In this document: in pieces, positions 59,114 to 64,000 of the stretch | Layout of the letters: each line of letters begins with the position of its first letter | How positions within the stretch are numbered: position 1 is the stretch's first letter | Program-made: the position numbers and the translations under genes | NCBI RefSeq assembly: GCF_036323735.1 | Contig: NC_086034.1 | Location: 36,511,939-36,575,938, forward strand | Reading direction: 5' to 3' | Source of the DNA: Rattus norvegicus | Lineage: Eukaryota; Chordata; Mammalia; Rodentia; Muridae | DNA: 64,000 nucleotides | Notes under the pieces: model-generated | What the model saw: the letters and a program-made list of their open reading frames with translations, nothing else | What the model was told of the DNA's origin: nothing | Databases searched by the model: none

Positions 59114-62100
59114 ATCACAATTGTCTAAGCATTTAAGTGGAAAGTCATCAGATATCCTTTTTAAAAAGGCGAGTTAAAAAGAACAACGGTAAGGATTGCA
59201 GTGACAGAGCTCGTGAGACTGATGGCAGTAAGTTCTATAACGATATTTTCCTGCCTCTGGCTTCTTATTTTGTTGTAATCATGAGTTTTCCACTCACTGA
59301 AATCATTCATGGCTGAATTTCCATTTTGAAAGATAAAAAGAGAAAGGAACCTTTCATTGTATCTTCAGACAATAGCGTGGTATATCTAAGGTGAAGAGTT
59401 ACCAGGAATTTCAGGATTCTTGTTAGTGACACTGGATATAATCTCTGCCACTTGCCACTATTTCTCTGCAAATTTTTCTTTCCTGAACCTATCGTTCCCT
59501 TATGACTTCCTGCATCTACCTTTTCTATTTGAAAGGAAGCCTAGATTAATGGTGTCCTATTTGTTATATGTCATGATGTGCTTAAGCATGGCATTTTAAA
59601 GTTATCAGAATCTGCTTCTAAATACAAAGTTGGAAATTATTTAATAAAAATCAATTTACCTCAAGATACTTATTTTCTGATAATTAGTTGTGGGCGGTAT
59701 ATCTATTCTTACAATTCTTATATGTCACTATAATGTAACATTTTACATTCAAATTCCTTTTGATCACTATGAACAATATTTATAAGTATACAAACAATAC
59801 TTCATTTTCTGCCAGGAGTTTATAATTTCATCATTAAAAATTTCTTACTTGAAAGTGTCTAAATCTAGTTTATCTTTATAACTGTCTTATATCACTGCAA
59901 AATACATTTAGTAAGATTCCAAATGCCTGATATGATTAAAGGGCTACATCAACATGATACCAAATACAAACCTCTGTTTGCTAGTTCTTTTCCTCAGGTA
60001 CGTAAATTAATTGAGCATATTGTGGCCTTTTCAGCATGTTGCTTTGCTAGTAAATGATTCATGGTGCATCCCTACCACAGAGAACAGCAAACTTTCACCA
60101 GAAACAGATGGAGGAATGATCTTAGCCATTTGTGGTAAGCTCGGCTCCATCCAGGAAAAACTGAAGTTCATTGAAAATTGACCTCAATGTACTGCTGGCC
60201 AGATTTGATTCACCTCAGGAGCATGGTTACGCTGAGGAAGTAATCAGCACGAGCAGATGGCCCTCTCTAGGGTCATGTTCCTACGCAATTAAAAATCTGT
60301 TGCTAAGACATATAACTATCAAAAATTTTGATATCTCAATGTGGCAGAATTTCCTTATCATTGACTATTGGGAAGGTAAGCCTGTTACCTCTTTTTGTTT
60401 TCTTATACCATGGGAGAAGGTAATGTTTTTGTTATGCAAATGTGCTTGTTCTTTTTCTGATAGGAAATTTCCTTAATAAGACACACACATAGAAAGCCAT
60501 TGCTTTAAGTCATAAGCCAAACCAATCACGTTTCCCTTTTGTGCTGAATTACTCTTCTACACTATAGTATTTTTACACTATAGTCTACTTTCTACACTAT
60601 ATCGTGGAATACTTAGATTATATTTATATTTTTGAAGGGAACAATGCTGTCTCTGATTTTTCTAGCAGAAATCAACTATGTGCTAGTGTAAAATAATTTA
60701 CTTAATATGGCAATGTTGGCAATTTGTTTGGGAATAATATGCCATAAAATATATACTTAATTCATAGCCACTAATCCACTCAGACACTTCCTTTATTTCC
60801 ATGATCATGATCAGAGTTTTATGAGACAAATGCCCACACCAAGCAGCCAAGTTAACAGGAAATATTTATGTTATACACTTTATGAAGTTCAATTTATGCC
60901 ATGTAGATAACTTCACTAGCTGACATATTATGTCAAATAGGCAATTCAATATTTTATGAACACTTTCTTTGTCAATAAAACATTCTCTCAAAGGTTTAGA
61001 ATTAGGTTTATGCATTTTCATGAACATGCCTGTGACTAGGAAGAAATATTTTCAGAAATATAAATGACCATATAAACATAAATGTGATTATTTGCTAACT
61101 TTCACATAAGGTGTAGAGTATACATAACAAACAAAGTTTGTAATCCAGTTCTCATTAATGTAGAGACATTTGTGGGAGTTCTTGCAGACACCAATTTAAT
61201 TAAGCTCCTGTCAAAGACAGCTTAGCTAACATGGTATTCTTGTAAAAGCTATATTAGGGTGTAGCTTCAGGAACTTCAGAGTCCTGTCTCAGAGAATGTT
61301 TTTACAAGATCATATGACCAAAATAAAATCATAATTCATGACAAGGAAAAGATATCTTCTTTGAACTCTGAGCAACTTATACTAATTGTATGAGACAGTT
61401 ATTGTATTTATTCACTTACTATAGCTAGGCATTAATGAGTTAATAGTAAACAGGAAGAAGGAAATACTGTGTCCATAATATATATATTCATATTGTATAA
61501 ACATTATATGTATATGTGTGTATGTGTTAAGTACAGAGTAATAATCACATAGAATGCAATTATAAATGTATTCAAATGTTTTGTCTATATTTGGAGGGTA
61601 TTTCTGGAGAAATCCTGTTTAGAGAGTTGAATTTTAGGTCGACATCACAAACCTGACTAATACTTACATGGTACAATATAAAGGGAAGAATTTTCTAGAA
61701 AGAAGGAAGAATCTGATATAACCTTTAGGCAGAAAAAGTTTTCTTGTGTTTCAGGAAGTAAAATAGTACTTCAGTGCCTGAAGCATAATAAAAAAGTAGT
61801 CCATTTTATGGTTTGATTAAGCAAGGTCGAAATCAGGCTGAGTCATGTAAAAGCTGTTAACAATATTAGATTTAATTCCAAATCCCCCAGGAGAATACTG
61901 AAAGCTGTTGAGGGAGAAAGTAATTGGATCATACATGCACTGAACTAAATTCATTCTGACTTCCATGTGGAAACCAGATTGGAAGAAAGAAGGAAACCAT
62001 GACTGACTTAGTGATGTCTTGCTTTAATAATGTCAATGGGGGGAGGCTGATGATCATTTGCTTAGAAAGTTGATTGGGAGAGTGACAGATTTTAGGAATT

Positions 62101-62589
62101 AAAAGTATTGACCTTGGAGATGGACTAGGGGATGTCAAAGTGACTGTGCCCATTTTGGTTTATTGAAAGCAATAAGTAAATCTATCCTTTAAATGGAAAA
62201 AAAATTCTTGGTGTTTAGAGAATACTTAAACAAACCTATGTTTATGAGGCTATAAATTTAATTGTGTACATTAGCAATGTACAAACAAGAAAAATGCAAG
62301 TTTAACATTTCAAATTTCTAATGGAAGAATAAGTTTGCAACCTAATTGTTCTTTTTGTGAAGATTATTTTTTGAAATACATTCAAATATATATCAATTAG
62401 ATCTTGCACATGGAAATCTGGTCCTAGCTAAGTGGGTTTTATTAGAGAAACAAGTTGAATGAATGTTCTTAAATCAGTTTATCACATTACAAGTAAAGGC
62501 ATGGATAAATTTATCCCAGAAAGAGCAGTAAGTCAGGCCAGAATGAAAAGACTAAAATGTAATACTCTGAGAGGGTTAGAGAAAATAGG
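59110..62589. other. 3.5 kb with few recognisable repeats
   Basis: No SINE, L1 or LTR recognised. The part at 60040-60300 is less AT-rich than its surroundings. A 101-residue frame at 60171-60476 and a 74-residue one at 61929-62153 have no recognisable domain. Short acactata motifs recur at 60550-60605. Confidence 0.45.
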
Positions 62590-62733
62590 AAGAGCTGGGA
62601 TAAGTGAAATCGTTCACTGGGTAAATACACTGAGTGCCCAATTTACTGAGGTTGATCCCTGGGTCATACATGACCAAAAATGAAAACTGACTTCCACAAG
62701 TTATCCTCTGATCTCTAGATGTCAGCAAACCAA

Positions 62734-62792
<59 letters not shown>

Positions 62793-62800
62793 TAATTAAT
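62590..62800 (+). mobile_element. B3-type SINE with (AC)n tail
   Basis: The first half has a tRNA-like head (tcactgggtaaatacac, 62614-62630), then gaggttgatccctgggtc (62648-62665), gaaaactgacttccacaag (62682-62700), and ttatcctctgatctct (62701-62716). It ends in AC repeats (62736-62788) and an A/T-rich tail. Confidence 0.75.
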
Positions 62801-62837
62801 TTAATTAAAAGGTAAAGACAAAATAAAAAAAGAATAG

Positions 62838-63003
62838 CAGCCAGTAAAATTGCTCAGAGAGAACAGATGATGCTTGGATTCAGTTCTGATTCTCTGGACC
62901 TAAAAGCAGAAGGAGAGGATCAACTCACAAGACTCATCCCTTGACCTTCACTTGCACGTTATGCCACAGAGGTGCAAACACAGATACTTATATTCAAACA
63001 CAG
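62838..63003 (+). mobile_element. Second B3-type SINE
   Basis: Follows the first by about 40 bases in the same orientation: cagccagtaaaattgctcag (62839-62858), gattctctggacctaaaagc (62889-62908), agaaggagaggatcaactcac (the part at 62909-62928), and an end rich in aca. More diverged than the first. Confidence 0.62.
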
Positions 63004-63004
63004 A

Positions 63005-63445
63005 TAAACAGATTTTTTAATTACTTATTTTTTACAGCCTAGTCATTACCCCCTCCTGGTCTGCCCTCCCACACTTCCTCATCTCAATCCTCACCCCAAC
63101 CTCTGTCTCAAGGCTCCCCACTCCCTGGGACCTCAAGTCTCTCTCAAGGGTTAAGTGCATCTGAGGTCAAAGCAGACAGTCCTCTGCTCTGTAGATGTCA
63201 GGGGCCTTGGACCACCTCTTGTATGCTGCCTAATGGTGCAGTGTCTGAGATATCTCAGGGATTGAATTTAGTTGAGACTGCTGGTAGTCTATGGGGTAGC
63301 CCTCCTTCTCAGCTTCTTCTGGGCTTTTCCTAATTCAACCACAGAGGTCTCTGACTTCAGTCCATTGACTGGGTATAAGTATCTGTGTCTGTCTCAGTCA
63401 TCTGCTTCTTAGGCTTCTCGGGGAATAGACATGCTAGATTGCCAA
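63005..63445 (-). mobile_element. Lx-type L1 3' UTR, minus strand
   Basis: Tail complement at 63012-63035, then gggacctcaagtctct (63128-63143), cagcttcttctgggcttttcc (the part at 63311-63330), and gacttcagtccattgactggg (the part at 63352-63371). The order is that of Lx L1 3' UTRs. 5'-truncated. Confidence 0.72.
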
Positions 63446-63464
63446 ACAAAATTAATCCATGTAA

Positions 63465-63813
63465 AACATTTAAACTTTATTAATTCTTTGAGAATGTCAA
63501 ACAATACATTCAGATTATACTCACCCTTCTCTTTCAGCACCTCTCCGATTGACCACCACTTCCCTACCTGTCCAACTTTCTGTTCTCTTTCATTTTAAAC
63601 ATGTTGGGTCCAATTTGTGTTTGCACTTGGTCTTATGTGTTGGGCTACCCTGAAGTATTGTCTACCCATTATGTGCCATACCCTTGAAGAAAACTGTTCT
63701 CTAAATCCATTCTCAGAAGCCATCAGATTTGTGTCTAATCCCTTGCCCCAGTGCTGGGACTTTGTTTTCAATTCACATAGGCCTTGTGCATGTGGCTACA
63801 GTTGATATGAGTT

Positions 63814-63868
<55 letters not shown>
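63465..63868 (-). mobile_element. Old rodent L1 3' UTR with terminal (TG)n, minus strand
   Basis: tttattaattctttgagaat (63476-63495), gaagaaaactgttctct (63687-63703) and gtgctgggactttg (63750-63763) follow an old rodent L1 3' UTR. It runs into a TG microsatellite at 63816-63868. Confidence 0.65.
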
Positions 63869-63870
<2 letters not shown>

Positions 63871-64000
63871 TATGAATAGATTTCTTATTACTATCTACCA
63901 TCTGTAGGTCTTCAATCTGTCTGCTTTCTCTTTTGCAAAACTCCCTGTAACTATGTAGGAGGGCTGTGATATACATATCACATTTAGTGATGATCACTCT

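Noticed and set aside
60171..60476. 101-residue open frame
   Set aside because: No recognisable domain, and its length is within chance for this AT content.

Overview
The window looks like repeat-rich, gene-poor nuclear DNA of a muroid rodent, most likely rat. The signs are a BC1/ID-type SINE with a full tRNA-like head (36362-36457), many L1 copies with rat-type 3' UTRs, B1, B2, B3 and B4 SINEs, rodent and older mammalian MaLR-type LTR relics, and long CA, GA, TA and ATTT microsatellites. I recognise no host protein-coding exon, no functional tRNA, rRNA or other RNA gene, and no CRISPR array. Every long open frame I looked at is an L1 remnant, a translated microsatellite, or a short frame without recognisable domains.

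Layout. 1-1810: nothing recognised. 1.8-6.8 kb: a stack of antisense L1s, one inserted inside another. 8.3-10.4 kb: an ancient L1M cut up by a B4, an LTR relic, a rodent medium repeat and a B1, followed by an MLT1-like LTR. 10.8-17.4 kb: sparse SINEs, L1 3' ends and microsatellites. 18.1-21.4 kb: an L1 with a 5' inversion and a clear target-site duplication (TSD). 21.4-25.6 kb: SINEs, a tiny TSD-flanked tRNA-like retroelement and a 240-bp polypyrimidine tract. 26.0-27.3 kb: an L1 inserted into another L1. 28.3-34.1 kb: diverged repeats with a local direct and a local inverted duplication, and an Lx-type L1. 35-37.4 kb: an ancient L1M, the ID element and microsatellites. 38.2-41.3 kb: two more inverted L1s. 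45.7-51.95 kb: a near full-length but decayed L1 with ORF1, ORF2 and part of its 5' UTR. 53.6-62.6 kb: the longest stretch with few recognisable repeats, holding one MLT1 LTR and a GA microsatellite. 62.6-64 kb: two B3 SINEs and two old L1 3' UTRs.

The most interesting observation is that two L1 insertions about 36 kb apart, on opposite strands, with different TSDs and different 5' end points (3769-4923 and 40040-41251), carry the same internal inversion breakpoint. Chance twin-priming is a weak explanation. A simpler one is that an already inverted L1 was transcribed and copied, giving a small non-autonomous family. Repeat names come from recognition by eye, without database searches, and most boundaries are good to about 10-30 bases unless a TSD is cited.
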